NCBI RefSeq assembly: GCF_002909235.1
Contig: NZ_PHQQ01000012.1
Location: forward strand, 1 to 64,000
DNA length: 64,000 nt
Source of the DNA: Arenibacter catalasegens
GTDB taxonomy: Bacteria; Bacteroidota; Bacteroidia; Flavobacteriales; Flavobacteriaceae
Direction: 5' to 3'
Below the pieces are notes generated by a model that worked only from the letters and a program-made list of their open reading frames with translations, was not told the origin of the DNA and did not search any database. A program made the translations under genes and the position numbers. Of the stretch, positions 7,395-16,512 are shown piece after piece; position 1 is the stretch's first letter; each line of letters begins with the position of its first letter.

Positions 7395-8518
7395 GCCAAT
7401 TCCTTTATTAGGGCATCAAAAAATTGATCCAAATTTTCTTTGGTAATATTCAATGCCGGTAATACCCTCAAAACGTGTTTGTCGCTGGCGCCACCGGTGA
7501 ACATATATTGGTTGTGGATGAGCTTTTTTCTAAGCTCCGCCACTTCAAAATCAAATTCCAATCCTAGCATAAGCCCCATTCCCTTTACTCTCTTTACCTG
7601 TGGGACGGCAGCTGCTTTTTCCTTGAAATATTCAAAAAGCTCGGCGGCATTTTCAATTAAATTTTCCTTTTCGATCACTTCCAATACCGCCAATCCTGCG
7701 GCACAGGCCAAATGATTTCCTCCAAAAGTGGTTCCCAGCATTCCGTAAGAAGCTTTAATGCTCTCGTGGATCAGCACCCCCCCAATAGGAAATCCGTTGC
7801 CCATCCCCTTGGCTACGGTAATAATGTCCGGTTTGATGCCGTAATGTTGAAAGGCAAAGAACTTACCACTTCTACCGTAACCACATTGCACCTCATCTGC
7901 AATAAGCAAAGCACCATTTTCCTTACAAAGGGCAGCTATACTTTGATAAAATTCTTGCGAAGGCTGATCTAGACCGCCAACCCCTTGAATGGTTTCTATG
8001 ATTACACTACAAACATCTCCTTTGGAGATTTCGCTTTTAAAAGCTGCCAAATCCTCGAAAGGAAGTATGGTTACCTTTTGTTGCTTGTTTATAGGCGCAT
8101 TAATCTTTTCATTGTCGGTTGCGGCCACAGCGGCAGAAGTCCTCCCATGGAAGCCGTGTTTAAAAGCAATTACACGTGATTTTCCTGTTTGGAACGATGC
8201 CAATTTCAAAGCATTTTCATTGGCCTCTGCCCCTGAATTGCATAGGAACAGATTGTAATCTTCACATCCCGAAAGTGCTCCCAATTTATGCGCCAAGGCT
8301 TCTTGAATTGGGTTCTGTACGGCATTGCTATAAAAACCGATCTTGTCCAACTGGTCTTTTAATCTTTGCACATAATGTGGATGGGAATGCCCTATTGAAA
8401 TTACGGCATGTCCGCCATAGAAATCCATATAATCCTGGCCTTTTTCATCGGTGACCACAATTCCTTTTGCCAAAACGGGAGTCACGTCGTATAATGGGTA
8501 TACATCAAATAATTCCAT
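7391..8518 (-). CDS. argD: Acylornithine aminotransferase
   Basis: PLP-dependent class III aminotransferase (375 residues) converting N-acylglutamate semialdehyde to N-acylornithine. Visible landmarks are NSGAEAN (94-100) for phosphate binding, IADEVQ (Asp208) and the PLP lysine in TVAKGMGNGF (Lys237). It lies between proC and proA and overlaps proA by 4 bp. An ornithine aminotransferase (RocD) has the same fold, but the surrounding arginine genes favour ArgD; since ornithine aminotransferase product feeds proline synthesis, dual use is conceivable. Confidence 0.92.
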   Translation of the reverse strand: MELFDVYPLYDVTPVLAKGIVVTDEKGQDYMDFYGGHAVISIGHSHPHYVQRLKDQLDKIGFYSNAVQNPIQEALAHKLGALSGCEDYNLFLCNSGAEANENALKLASFQTGKSRVIAFKHGFHGRTSAAVAATDNEKINAPINKQQKVTILPFEDLAAFKSEISKGDVCSVIIETIQGVGGLDQPSQEFYQSIAALCKENGALLIADEVQCGYGRSGKFFAFQHYGIKPDIITVAKGMGNGFPIGGVLIHESIKASYGMLGTTFGGNHLACAAGLAVLEVIEKENLIENAAELFEYFKEKAAAVPQVKRVKGMGLMLGLEFDFEVAELRKKLIHNQYMFTGGASDKHVLRVLPALNITKENLDQFFDALIKELA

Positions 8519-8577
8519 CTTCTATCTTATATTTTGTACCTCTTTTGCACTAAAACCATGTAGGTTTATTGGCGAGG

Positions 8578-9372
8578 TTATCCTTTTTTAATCTCGTTTA
8601 TTTTATCGAATGAGGCCACTATACCTCTGATCAAGGAGGAACTTAGCCCTTGATGTTCCATTTCGTTCAATCCTGAAATGGTACATCCCCTAGGGGTAGT
8701 TACCTTATCTATTTCATTTTCTGGGTGACTGTCAGAATCTATTAGTAGACTGGCAGCCCCATGGCAGGTATACATGGCCAATTCCTGTGCATCCTTGGCA
8801 TCGAACCCCAATTGAATGGCGCCTTGTGTGGTGGCACGTATCAATCGCATCCAAAACGCAATTCCACTGGCACAAATAACGGTAGCGGCCTGCATCTGGT
8901 CTTCCGGAATTTGCATGGAATGCCCCATACGGTTAAAAATGGCCTTGGCCAAGTCTACCCTTTTGGCTCCCTTCTCATTGCTACAGATACAAGTCATGGA
9001 TTTCCCGACAGAAATAGCGGTATTGGGCATGGCACGAATAATAAAGTGATCAGGACCTATAACCTCTTCCATTTTAGCAATACTAAACCCAGTAATGGTA
9101 GAAATAATAACGTGCTTATCTGTAAGTATGTCTTTCACCTCCCCCAATATTTTTACAAATTGGCCGGGCTGAACGGCAAATATTAGAATGTCCGATTTGG
9201 CCACCGCTTCCCTATTATCAGTAGTAGTGGTCACAATTCCATATTTTTCAATTTCCTTAAGCCCACTAAGATTTCTCTTGGTAAGGACCATGGAGGTGGC
9301 CCCGTTGGTGCTCAAAATGCCTTTTGCTATGGACAACCCTAAATTACCTGTTCCAATAATGGCTATTTTCAT
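8578..9372 (-). CDS. proC: Pyrroline-5-carboxylate reductase
   Basis: Last enzyme of proline synthesis, reducing pyrroline-5-carboxylate with NAD(P)H. The Rossmann motif GTGNLG is at residues 7-12, RAMPNTA lies mid-protein, and the C-terminal signature reads VTTPRGCTISGLNEMEH. The length of 264 residues is normal for the family. With proA and proB in the same operon the whole proline pathway from glutamate is present. The 109-bp gap upstream to argC shows no clear terminator. Confidence 0.95.
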   Translation of the reverse strand: MKIAIIGTGNLGLSIAKGILSTNGATSMVLTKRNLSGLKEIEKYGIVTTTTDNREAVAKSDILIFAVQPGQFVKILGEVKDILTDKHVIISTITGFSIAKMEEVIGPDHFIIRAMPNTAISVGKSMTCICSNEKGAKRVDLAKAIFNRMGHSMQIPEDQMQAATVICASGIAFWMRLIRATTQGAIQLGFDAKDAQELAMYTCHGAASLLIDSDSHPENEIDKVTTPRGCTISGLNEMEHQGLSSSLIRGIVASFDKINEIKKG

Positions 9373-9481
9373 TCCTTAATTATTATTAGTTTCCATCCCA
9401 AAACCATGGGAATAGGTTGATTGGTTCATTTATTTTCTGGTCGTATTTCCTAGTATTATTGACCCTCAAGGCCCAACAATG

Positions 9482-10456
9482 CTAAAATACCCCCGCCTTT
9501 AGTTGCAGCGCTTCCGTTTCCTTAAAACCGAATGCCAAGTTCATATTTTGTACTGCCTGCCCTGAAGCCCCTTTCAACAAATTATCTATGGCCGTGGTAA
9601 TCAGTAAGGTGTTATTGTGCTTGTGCAAATGAATATGACATTGGTTGGTATTCACTACCTGCTTTAGGTTAATGTCCTCTTCCGTCACTTGGGTAAAGGC
9701 CGCATCCTTGTAAAAATCGTTGTACAGTTCATAGGCCTCTTCCAAACTCCCATCAAAATCGGTATAGGCCGTGGCCAATATCCCTCGGGTGAAATTCCCC
9801 CTATTGGGAAGGAAAAAAAGATCTCCTGTATTTTCTTGAAGACTGTGCAAACTTTCATTTATCTCCCCAAGGTGCTGGTGCGTAAAAGGCTTATACCAGG
9901 ATACGTTATTGTTCCTCCAACTAAAATGCGAGGTCGACGAAAGGCTTACTCCAGCTCCGGTACTACCTGTGACTGCATTGATATGTACCGGTTTATCCAA
10001 TTTATGGGCCTTTGCCAATGGCAATAATCCCAACTGAATAGCGGTGGCAAAACAACCAGGATTGGCAATATATTTCGCCTTTTTTATTTCTTCCTTTTTC
10101 AGTTCGGGCAAGCCATAGACAAAAGCTTTTCCGTCCAGAACTGCATCGGCCTCTAACCTAAAATCATTACTTAAATCTATGATCTTAGTGTTTTTGGCGA
10201 ACTCATTTTCCTTCAAAAAACTGGTAGAGTTTCCGTGTCCAAGACAAAGAAATACTACATCCACATCCTTATTTACTTCGCCTGTAAAAGCTAGATCGGT
10301 AACACCCAATAGATCCGGATGGGCTGTGGTAATCTTTTTACCCGCCCTAGTGGTACTAAAAACAAAATCTATAGTTGCATGGGGGTGGTTTAGGAGAATT
10401 CTGATGAGTTCCCCACCAGTGTACCCCGAACCACCCACGATTCCTACCTTAATCAT
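9482..10456 (-). CDS. argC: N-acyl-gamma-glutamyl-phosphate reductase
   Basis: Reduces N-acylglutamyl phosphate to the semialdehyde with NADPH. The N-terminal GGSGYTGGELIR nucleotide motif begins near residue 8, and the active-site cysteine is in NPGCFAT (Cys135). The 324-residue length fits the shorter ArgC type. Its start codon lies inside the 3' end of argG (8-bp overlap), indicating tight co-expression. As for argB, the acyl group may be succinyl rather than acetyl. Confidence 0.95.
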   Translation of the reverse strand: MIKVGIVGGSGYTGGELIRILLNHPHATIDFVFSTTRAGKKITTAHPDLLGVTDLAFTGEVNKDVDVVFLCLGHGNSTSFLKENEFAKNTKIIDLSNDFRLEADAVLDGKAFVYGLPELKKEEIKKAKYIANPGCFATAIQLGLLPLAKAHKLDKPVHINAVTGSTGAGVSLSSTSHFSWRNNNVSWYKPFTHQHLGEINESLHSLQENTGDLFFLPNRGNFTRGILATAYTDFDGSLEEAYELYNDFYKDAAFTQVTEEDINLKQVVNTNQCHIHLHKHNNTLLITTAIDNLLKGASGQAVQNMNLAFGFKETEALQLKAGVF

Positions 10457-11639
10457 TCTTCTGATTTACGTGGTTATATATTTTTCCTGAATTGGAAAGT
10501 ATCTTAATAAATCCTTTGGCGTCATCTGCAGTCCATCCTTTGTTCATCTCGCCATAGCTGCCAAAAGAGGCGTTCATTAAATCGTGAGAAGAGGATATCC
10601 CGTCCAATTCAAAACGATAAGGGTGAAGGCTTACAAAGACATCGCCACTTACATTCTTTTGGGTATCTGTTAAAAAGGCCTCGATGTTACGCATTACCTC
10701 ATCCAAATAATTTCCTTCGTGCAACAACATGCCATAGAAATTACCTTGTTGCTCCTTCTGGTACTGTTGCCATTTGGTAAGGGTGTGTTTTTCTAATAAA
10801 TGATGGGCCTTGATAATGATCAAGGAAGCAGGAGCTTCAAATCCTACCCTCCCTTTTATCCCAATAATGGTATCTCCAACGTGGATATCCCTACCAATGG
10901 CGTATTTGGAAGCAATGGCCTCCAACTTTACGATATTGTTCACTGGTGTATCATTGTCACCGTCCAATCCAATTAATTCACCCTTGTGAAAAGTAAGTTT
11001 CAACTGTGTAGGTTCTGTTTCTTGAAGTTGGCTTGGATAAGCAGAATCTGGCAAAGATTTGTGCGAAGTAAGTGTTTCCTCTCCTCCAACCGAGGTACCC
11101 CATAGCCCTCTGTTAATGGAATATTTTGCCTTCTCCCAAGGATAATCTACCCCATTCTGCTTTAAATATTCAATTTCTGCTTCCCTGGCCAATTTGTTAT
11201 CCCGTATTGGCGTAATGATTTCAATCTCTGGAGCGATGATCTGAAAGATCATATCAAACCTAACCTGATCGTTCCCTGCTCCGGTACTGCCATGGGCAAT
11301 ATATTTTGCGCCTACCCTTTTAGCGTAGTTTACAATTTCAATAGCCTGAACAATTCGTTCTGCACTTACCGATAAAGGATAGGTATTGTTCTTTAAAACA
11401 TTCCCGAAAATTAAATACTTTACTACCTTTTCATAAAATGTTTGTACGGCATCTAAGGAAGTGTAGGAGGTAGCCCCAAGCTCTAAGGCCTTTTTATGAA
11501 TGCTATCTATTTCTTCCTTTGAAAACCCACCGGTGTTTACACTTACGGCATGTACTTCAAAACCTTGGTCTTTTGATAAATACTTGGCACAATAGGACGT
11601 GTCCAATCCACCACTATATGCTAAAACTAATTTCTTCAT
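10449..11639 (-). CDS. argG: Argininosuccinate synthase
   Basis: Joins citrulline and aspartate using ATP. The PP-loop AYSGGLDTS at residues 8-16 and the AHGSTGAGNDQVRF block are diagnostic. At 396 residues it is of usual length. Second gene of the operon after the GNAT gene (43 bp gap) and overlapping argC. In an acylated pathway free citrulline arises only after the ArgE'-type deacylase acts. Confidence 0.95.
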   Translation of the reverse strand: MKKLVLAYSGGLDTSYCAKYLSKDQGFEVHAVSVNTGGFSKEEIDSIHKKALELGATSYTSLDAVQTFYEKVVKYLIFGNVLKNNTYPLSVSAERIVQAIEIVNYAKRVGAKYIAHGSTGAGNDQVRFDMIFQIIAPEIEIITPIRDNKLAREAEIEYLKQNGVDYPWEKAKYSINRGLWGTSVGGEETLTSHKSLPDSAYPSQLQETEPTQLKLTFHKGELIGLDGDNDTPVNNIVKLEAIASKYAIGRDIHVGDTIIGIKGRVGFEAPASLIIIKAHHLLEKHTLTKWQQYQKEQQGNFYGMLLHEGNYLDEVMRNIEAFLTDTQKNVSGDVFVSLHPYRFELDGISSSHDLMNASFGSYGEMNKGWTADDAKGFIKILSNSGKIYNHVNQKND

Positions 11640-11682
11640 GCTAAACTTATCTTATTATTATTTTCACAGTAGTATTGAACCA

Positions 11683-12312
11683 CTACTTCGTTTTCTTGTT
11701 TAGGAATAAACTTTCCTTTATACTTTTTAATCTCTGAAACGCCTTGGAATTCAATTTTTCCTTTGGCTCTATTTTAATTTCCTTTGTTTTGGTTTCCGCG
11801 TCGTACAACATCCCGGTACAAAGACACATTTTTTGTTCTGTCCTGGTAAGGATATCGAAATTTTTACACGTCTGACAGCCTTTCCAAAATTCCGGGTCTG
11901 TAGTCAGCTCCGAAAATGTAACCGGTTTATAGCCCAGTTCATAGTTCATTTTCATTACTGCCAATCCTGTGGTAATCCCAAATATTTTGGCATTGGGAAA
12001 CTTACTTCTGGAAAGATCAAAAATTTCCTTTTTTATTTGCTTGGCCAAGCCCTGATTTCTGTAATCAGGATGTACGATAAGGCCTGAGTTGGCTACAAAT
12101 TTTTCATGCCCCCACACCTCAATATAACAGAAACCTGCAAATTTATCTCCATCCAAGGCGATAATGGCATTGCCATTATGCAGTCTCTTCTGAATGTATT
12201 CAGGGGTACGCTTGGCAATCCCAGTGCCGCGTACTTTGGCCGACTCCGCAATAGTGTCACAGATGATCTCGGCATATTTAAAATGGGAATCATTAGCAAT
12301 TACAATCTTCAT
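11683..12312 (-). CDS. GNAT-family acyltransferase, candidate N-acylglutamate synthase
   Basis: A 209-residue GNAT protein. The acyl-CoA loop reads RNQGLA (residues 85-90) after beta-strand NSGLIVHPDY. Beyond the GNAT core is a C-terminal extension with four cysteines, C146-x2-C149 and C163-x-C165, followed by a lysine-rich tail. It is the first gene of the arginine operon and no argA or argJ is visible in the window, so it is a good candidate for the acyl-CoA:glutamate N-acyltransferase that opens the pathway; related Bacteroidota proteins at this position have, as I recall, been proposed for that job. The cysteine cluster could bind a metal. Function is inference; the family is clear. Confidence 0.75.
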   Translation of the reverse strand: MKIVIANDSHFKYAEIICDTIAESAKVRGTGIAKRTPEYIQKRLHNGNAIIALDGDKFAGFCYIEVWGHEKFVANSGLIVHPDYRNQGLAKQIKKEIFDLSRSKFPNAKIFGITTGLAVMKMNYELGYKPVTFSELTTDPEFWKGCQTCKNFDILTRTEQKMCLCTGMLYDAETKTKEIKIEPKEKLNSKAFQRLKSIKESLFLNKKTK

Positions 12313-12433
12313 TGAATGTTGCTTTTAGAATTAAAATTATGATTTGTTTTTTTTGAGAGGGAAATGGACTCACCTATTTCCATAAAAGAAGTGCACCCTT
12401 ACGGGCGACGACGTGTAGGCGTAAATGAATAAG

Positions 12434-12450
12434 CAAGGCTAGATGCCTTG
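12434..12450 (-). other. Hairpin in the leader before the arg operon
   Basis: Perfect inverted repeat CAAGGC-tagat-GCCTTG, between the mannosyltransferase stop (12530) and the GNAT start (12312). It could be a weak terminator of the upstream gene or a leader structure of the arg operon; no long T-run follows on the minus strand. A second small hairpin CCC-GTAA-GGG lies at about 12392-12401. Confidence 0.35.
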
Positions 12451-12490
12451 TTAAAATCAAATATGTACGCTGTGTTACTCATTATACTAT

Positions 12491-12498
12491 CAAAAGTA
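12491..12498 (-). promoter_or_regulatory. Candidate -7 element for the arg/pro operon
   Basis: Reads TACTTTTG on the minus strand, matching the Bacteroidota TAnnTTTG consensus. No good TTTG element was found 19-21 bp upstream. The implied leader to the GNAT gene would be about 170 nt and would contain the hairpin at 12434-12450. Confidence 0.3.
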
Positions 12499-12529
12499 CA
12501 AATAAAAATGAATTGGCGTAATTAATACA

Positions 12530-13915
12530 TTAATTTTTATGAAATAGTAGTTTTTTGTTATATAATCTCAATATTTCATAGATCATAAAACCATACACTG
12601 CAATATATTCAATGGACAACAACCAATAATTCTCTTTAAACCCTGGAATGGAATAAGCCCAGTAACTCAAAATGATACTAAAGGACCAAACAATGGGAAA
12701 TCTAAACTCGGTAAAAAGGCTTAACACCAATAGAAAAATAATATACCAGGGGTGTACAGTGGCGGACAAAAAATAATACAGCGTTAATACCCATAGCATG
12801 GAGGTCAAGAGGGTTGTTATTTTTTTATTGTCACGTAAAAAGGTGAACAGGCCAACCAAAGCAATGACGATGATGGGCGTAATTTTTCCATAATCCTTAA
12901 TCAACTCCCAAGGCTTGGCATTAAAATTAACGGCCACTTTCTTTATTACATTATACAAACTGGCATTGAATTCAAAATTAGAGAACCAGAGCCCCACCGT
13001 CTGTATATAGTTATCTGTAAATTCCGGGGAATAAAATGGAATTACCAATAGTACCGATGTAATACCAACAACCCCATAAAAGAGAAGACTTTTCTTTATT
13101 CCAAAATACTTTAGGAATAAAGGGAGGAATAATATTGGCACCAATTTTATGGAAATCGAAAACGCATATACAACAGCTGCCAACACCCATTTTTTATGGA
13201 ACAACAAATAAATAGACCATATAAAAAAGAACAACATCACCCCCTCAAAATGCAGGTTCCCTGTTAATTCCAAAATCACCAATGGATTTAGGAAATACCA
13301 AAAGATTAGATGGGTAGATTTATTGAGTTTTTGCAACAGCTTACGACCGAAATACAGAATCCCCAGATCGGATAGAATAATAATGGTCCGCATCACCAAT
13401 ACGCTCCCTACAAGACTTTTTCCGGCCAACCACGTGGAAATGGCAAAAATAAACTGGTTCAACGGAGGGTAATTGCTATAATTTGAAGCACTTAGGTTCC
13501 CCATTCCGCTCACCAATTCCCCAGCGTTGTACATTAGCTGGCCGCTCTCAATAATTAAATCTTTAGGAAGGTGCAGGTAGGGACTTATGCCATTGTTAAT
13601 CAATTGACCATCCCATATAAATCTATAAAAATCTTGGGAGAGGTTGGGTTCTGCAAAAAGTAACATCAATCGGAAAAGTGTTCCGGAAATGGCTAGGAAC
13701 TTTAAATTCCATTTTTCAAATTGAATTAGCTTATAGCATAAAAAAAACAAAGCCGTATAAAGGCTTAACAGTTTTATAAAATCCGTACGATCCAAATTGT
13801 ACCCAAAGGTGAAATAGAATAGGATACTTAAAAGCACCATCAACATTGGAATTTTGTGAAGTTTCCAATAAGAAATGGTCCTTTGGATTATATTGCGCTG
13901 ATGGTTTTTGGTCAC
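12530..13915 (-). CDS. Polytopic membrane mannosyltransferase (DUF2029/GT87-like)
   Basis: A 461-residue integral membrane protein with about ten hydrophobic segments, starting with one near residues 25-40. The acidic loop after the second or third segment (NLSQDFYRFIWDGQL) resembles the catalytic loop of GT-C enzymes that use polyprenol-phosphate sugars. A polyprenol-P-mannose synthase-like gene is found nearby at 15664 and another at 33181, so the donor could be polyprenyl-phosphomannose. It is followed on the same strand by the arginine operon and preceded by a strong terminator at 14122-14155, so it is probably its own transcription unit. The acceptor cannot be told from sequence. Confidence 0.7.
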   Translation of the reverse strand: MTKNHQRNIIQRTISYWKLHKIPMLMVLLSILFYFTFGYNLDRTDFIKLLSLYTALFFLCYKLIQFEKWNLKFLAISGTLFRLMLLFAEPNLSQDFYRFIWDGQLINNGISPYLHLPKDLIIESGQLMYNAGELVSGMGNLSASNYSNYPPLNQFIFAISTWLAGKSLVGSVLVMRTIIILSDLGILYFGRKLLQKLNKSTHLIFWYFLNPLVILELTGNLHFEGVMLFFFIWSIYLLFHKKWVLAAVVYAFSISIKLVPILFLPLFLKYFGIKKSLLFYGVVGITSVLLVIPFYSPEFTDNYIQTVGLWFSNFEFNASLYNVIKKVAVNFNAKPWELIKDYGKITPIIVIALVGLFTFLRDNKKITTLLTSMLWVLTLYYFLSATVHPWYIIFLLVLSLFTEFRFPIVWSFSIILSYWAYSIPGFKENYWLLSIEYIAVYGFMIYEILRLYNKKLLFHKN

Positions 13916-14121
13916 TTTATGAATTGATCAATCCCCCAAATTTAAATGAAATAATCAAATAACAACACCTCTAATTTTTCATTTTGGCAATTATACTAGT
14001 CTTTTTAATGTTTACCAAGTAAGCAGCACCTAACAACCCCCAAAACCGTAAGCGGGGCGCGTTCCACTTCTATTAAACCCCTGGTTTAAGGCAATAAAAT
14101 TGTTTAATTCCTTTAAAAGCA

Positions 14122-14155
14122 AAAAGCCCTATTCCAATATTGGAACAGGGCTTTT
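14122..14155 (-). terminator. Rho-independent terminator after the glycosyltransferase gene
   Basis: Long stem AAAAGCCCTaTTCCA / TGGAAcAGGGCTTTT around an ATAT loop, followed by T-rich sequence on the minus strand. It ends the transcription unit of the genes at 14178-16353. Confidence 0.75.
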
Positions 14156-14177
14156 GAAAACTGTGCTTTAATTATAT

Positions 14178-15662
14178 TTAGGCTCTTGCCATAAGGGATT
14201 TAAAGAAGACGTAACCAAATCCCAAAAACAACATAAAGTGAAATGGGAAAAGTCCAAAATCGTTTAAAGGAATCGCACTGTACATTCCAAATAGGAAGTA
14301 TAGCATTAAGGCCGCTTCCAAGATCATGTTAGGAGATAATTTGGTAGCCAAGTATTTATTTCCTTTCCAGCTGTCCTTTATACTGTTCAAATTAAATTTT
14401 GGGGTCCTAACGAACTCACTTCTTTTACCCATATGGCCCTCTAATACAGCAATGGAATTATGCAAAGAAAATCCAAGTGCAACCGAGAAAAAAGTAAAGA
14501 ATATTTGTATATAGTCCACAAAATTATCAAAGCTACTTCCCTGTATACTCTTGTACGTAAACCAATAGCAAACGAAAAGAATAATGGTACTTAGAATAAA
14601 GAATTTAGTAGCTTCAAAAATCCAACCTAAATGGTCAAAGGTGTTTTTTATGTACATCATTGGTATACTCAACAGGGCTACCAAAAACACACATAGGAAC
14701 ATGGAGCTATTTAACAAGTGCATAACGCCGTGAAACTTGGTCTTGAACGAAATGTTCTTGGCGGTAACAACGCTCCAAACTGTTTTTCTAAAGTTTTCGG
14801 CCCCACCTTTGTTCCAACGAAACTGTTGTGAACGCGCAGCACTAATTACTACGGGAAGTTCTGCAGGAGTTTCCACATCCTCCAAATACTTAAATTTCCA
14901 GTTTTTTAATTGCGCACGGTAACTAAGATCCAAGTCCTCGGTCAAGGTATCGCCTTCCCAGTTTCCTGCATCTAGGATACATTCCTTTCTCCAAATACCA
15001 GCGGTACCATTGAAGTTTATAAAATGTCCCTTGGCATTACGTCCTACTTGTTCTAATGTAAAGTGAGCGTCCAAAGCAAAGGCCTGTATACGTGTTAAGG
15101 TAGAATATTCTCTATTGATATGTCCCCAACGAGTTTGAACCACACCAATTTCCTCATCCTTAAAGTAGATGACGGTTTTCTTTAACCAATCGGCAGCAGG
15201 CAAGAAATCTGCATCAAAAATGGCAATAAATTCTCCCTTGGCCAAAACCAAACCTTCCTTTAAAGCTCCGGCCTTATACCCCTGTCTATTGGTTCTTCTT
15301 ATATGTTTAATATCAAGACCGGTCTCTTGAAGCGCCTGAATACGCTTAGCAGTATCCAACACCGAATCATCGGTAGAATCATCCAAAACCTGAATTTCCA
15401 ACTTACTTTTTGGATATTCTATTTTCGAAATATTTTCCAACAAACGTTCCATAACATATTCCTCATTATAAATGGGAAGTTGTATGGTAACAATTGGTAT
15501 TTCCTTTGGATCTAACAAATTGAATTTTGGGGCCACCTGAATCCTTCTTTTATACCCCAAATAGTTGACCAGTAGATTAAGCTGGGCCAGGCTATAAAAG
15601 AATATCAATAATAATGAAATACTGTAAATAGCAATGATAAAGTAAGTAATTGTTAGTCCCAT
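14178..15662 (-). CDS. Processive-type family 2 glycosyltransferase (cellulose synthase-like)
   Basis: Membrane glycosyltransferase of 494 residues: one N-terminal membrane segment (about 5-28), a cytosolic GT-A domain with DDSTDD, the DADF metal/nucleotide motif, TEDLDLSYRAQ and the QQFRW (QxxRW) motif, then four or more C-terminal membrane segments. These are the marks of GT2 enzymes that extend or export glycans or make glycolipids. It directly follows the GT2 gene at 15664 (1 bp apart). Product unknown; a role in a cell-envelope polysaccharide or glycolipid is the most that can be said. Confidence 0.82.
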   Translation of the reverse strand: MGLTITYFIIAIYSISLLLIFFYSLAQLNLLVNYLGYKRRIQVAPKFNLLDPKEIPIVTIQLPIYNEEYVMERLLENISKIEYPKSKLEIQVLDDSTDDSVLDTAKRIQALQETGLDIKHIRRTNRQGYKAGALKEGLVLAKGEFIAIFDADFLPAADWLKKTVIYFKDEEIGVVQTRWGHINREYSTLTRIQAFALDAHFTLEQVGRNAKGHFINFNGTAGIWRKECILDAGNWEGDTLTEDLDLSYRAQLKNWKFKYLEDVETPAELPVVISAARSQQFRWNKGGAENFRKTVWSVVTAKNISFKTKFHGVMHLLNSSMFLCVFLVALLSIPMMYIKNTFDHLGWIFEATKFFILSTIILFVCYWFTYKSIQGSSFDNFVDYIQIFFTFFSVALGFSLHNSIAVLEGHMGKRSEFVRTPKFNLNSIKDSWKGNKYLATKLSPNMILEAALMLYFLFGMYSAIPLNDFGLFPFHFMLFLGFGYVFFKSLMARA

Positions 15663-15663
15663 T

Positions 15664-16353
15664 TTATTTTAAACTGTATTTGAAAATCCAACCTAGGATT
15701 TTTACGCCTGCAAATATAGTACCTTTTACAGTACCTGATACTTTTGATATGCCAATTCTTTTTTTATAACGTACTGGTACTTCGGTATATGTAAATCCTT
15801 TTTTAAGAACCTTCAACTGCATCTCTACTGTCCAACCGTAGGTCTTATCTTCCATTTCCAAAGCCAAAAGCCTGTCGTACTTTATGGCTCTAAACGGACC
15901 CAAATCAGTAAAGGAAGCGCCAAAAAACCATTTCATTAAAGTGGTGGCCAGTGCATTTCCAAAAACCTGTTGTGGTGTCATAGACCCTTCTTCCCTCAAC
16001 GCCTTTGTTCTGGCTCCAATAACGAAATCTATATTGCTTTCCACTATAGGTTTCACCACTTTGGAAAGTTCTTCGGGATAATCCGAATAGTCTCCGTCCA
16101 TAAATACGATGATATCGGGTGTTTTGGATTGTTTGGAGATATAATTAATTCCTAATAGACAGGCATAACCATAACCCATTCTATTTTCGGTGAGAACCGT
16201 TGCTCCTGCACCCCTGGCATTGAGGGCGGTATCGTCTGTAGAATTGTTATTTACAACAATAATTTCCGAAACTATTTTAGGGATTTCTTTTATTACACTT
16301 GCAATGGAATCAGCTTCATTATAGGCAGGGATTATTACTTTTATATCGGTCAT
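15664..16353 (-). CDS. Family 2 glycosyltransferase, polyprenyl-phosphate sugar synthase-like
   Basis: A 229-residue soluble GT-A protein beginning VIIPAYNEADSIASVI with NNNSTDDT and the catalytic FMDGDYSDYPEEL motif (DxD-like), as in dolichyl-phosphate mannose/glucose synthases. The C-terminal VPVRYKKRIG-ISKVSGT is typical of the subgroup. It is transcribed first, followed by the membrane GT2 at 14178. A plausible role is supply of a lipid-linked sugar to the neighbouring membrane transferases; the sugar is not evident. Confidence 0.78.
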   Translation of the reverse strand: MTDIKVIIPAYNEADSIASVIKEIPKIVSEIIVVNNNSTDDTALNARGAGATVLTENRMGYGYACLLGINYISKQSKTPDIIVFMDGDYSDYPEELSKVVKPIVESNIDFVIGARTKALREEGSMTPQQVFGNALATTLMKWFFGASFTDLGPFRAIKYDRLLALEMEDKTYGWTVEMQLKVLKKGFTYTEVPVRYKKRIGISKVSGTVKGTIFAGVKILGWIFKYSLK

Positions 16354-16512
16354 TATAGTTTGTGAAGAATAATTCTTATTTGTCCATTGATATTTATTTG
16401 GGCTATCACAAATAGGATTAACCCAATTGAAAGGACAAAGATATCAATACTTTTTTCAATTTATAAGCCTCGACTTATTGACAGGGGCAATAACTTTACC
16501 CCTAATACAATC

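Noticed and set aside
14178-16353. Cellulose synthase operon
   Set aside because: The GT2 enzyme lacks the PilZ domain and no bcsB, bcsC or cellulase gene is present; cellulose-like is only a fold resemblance.
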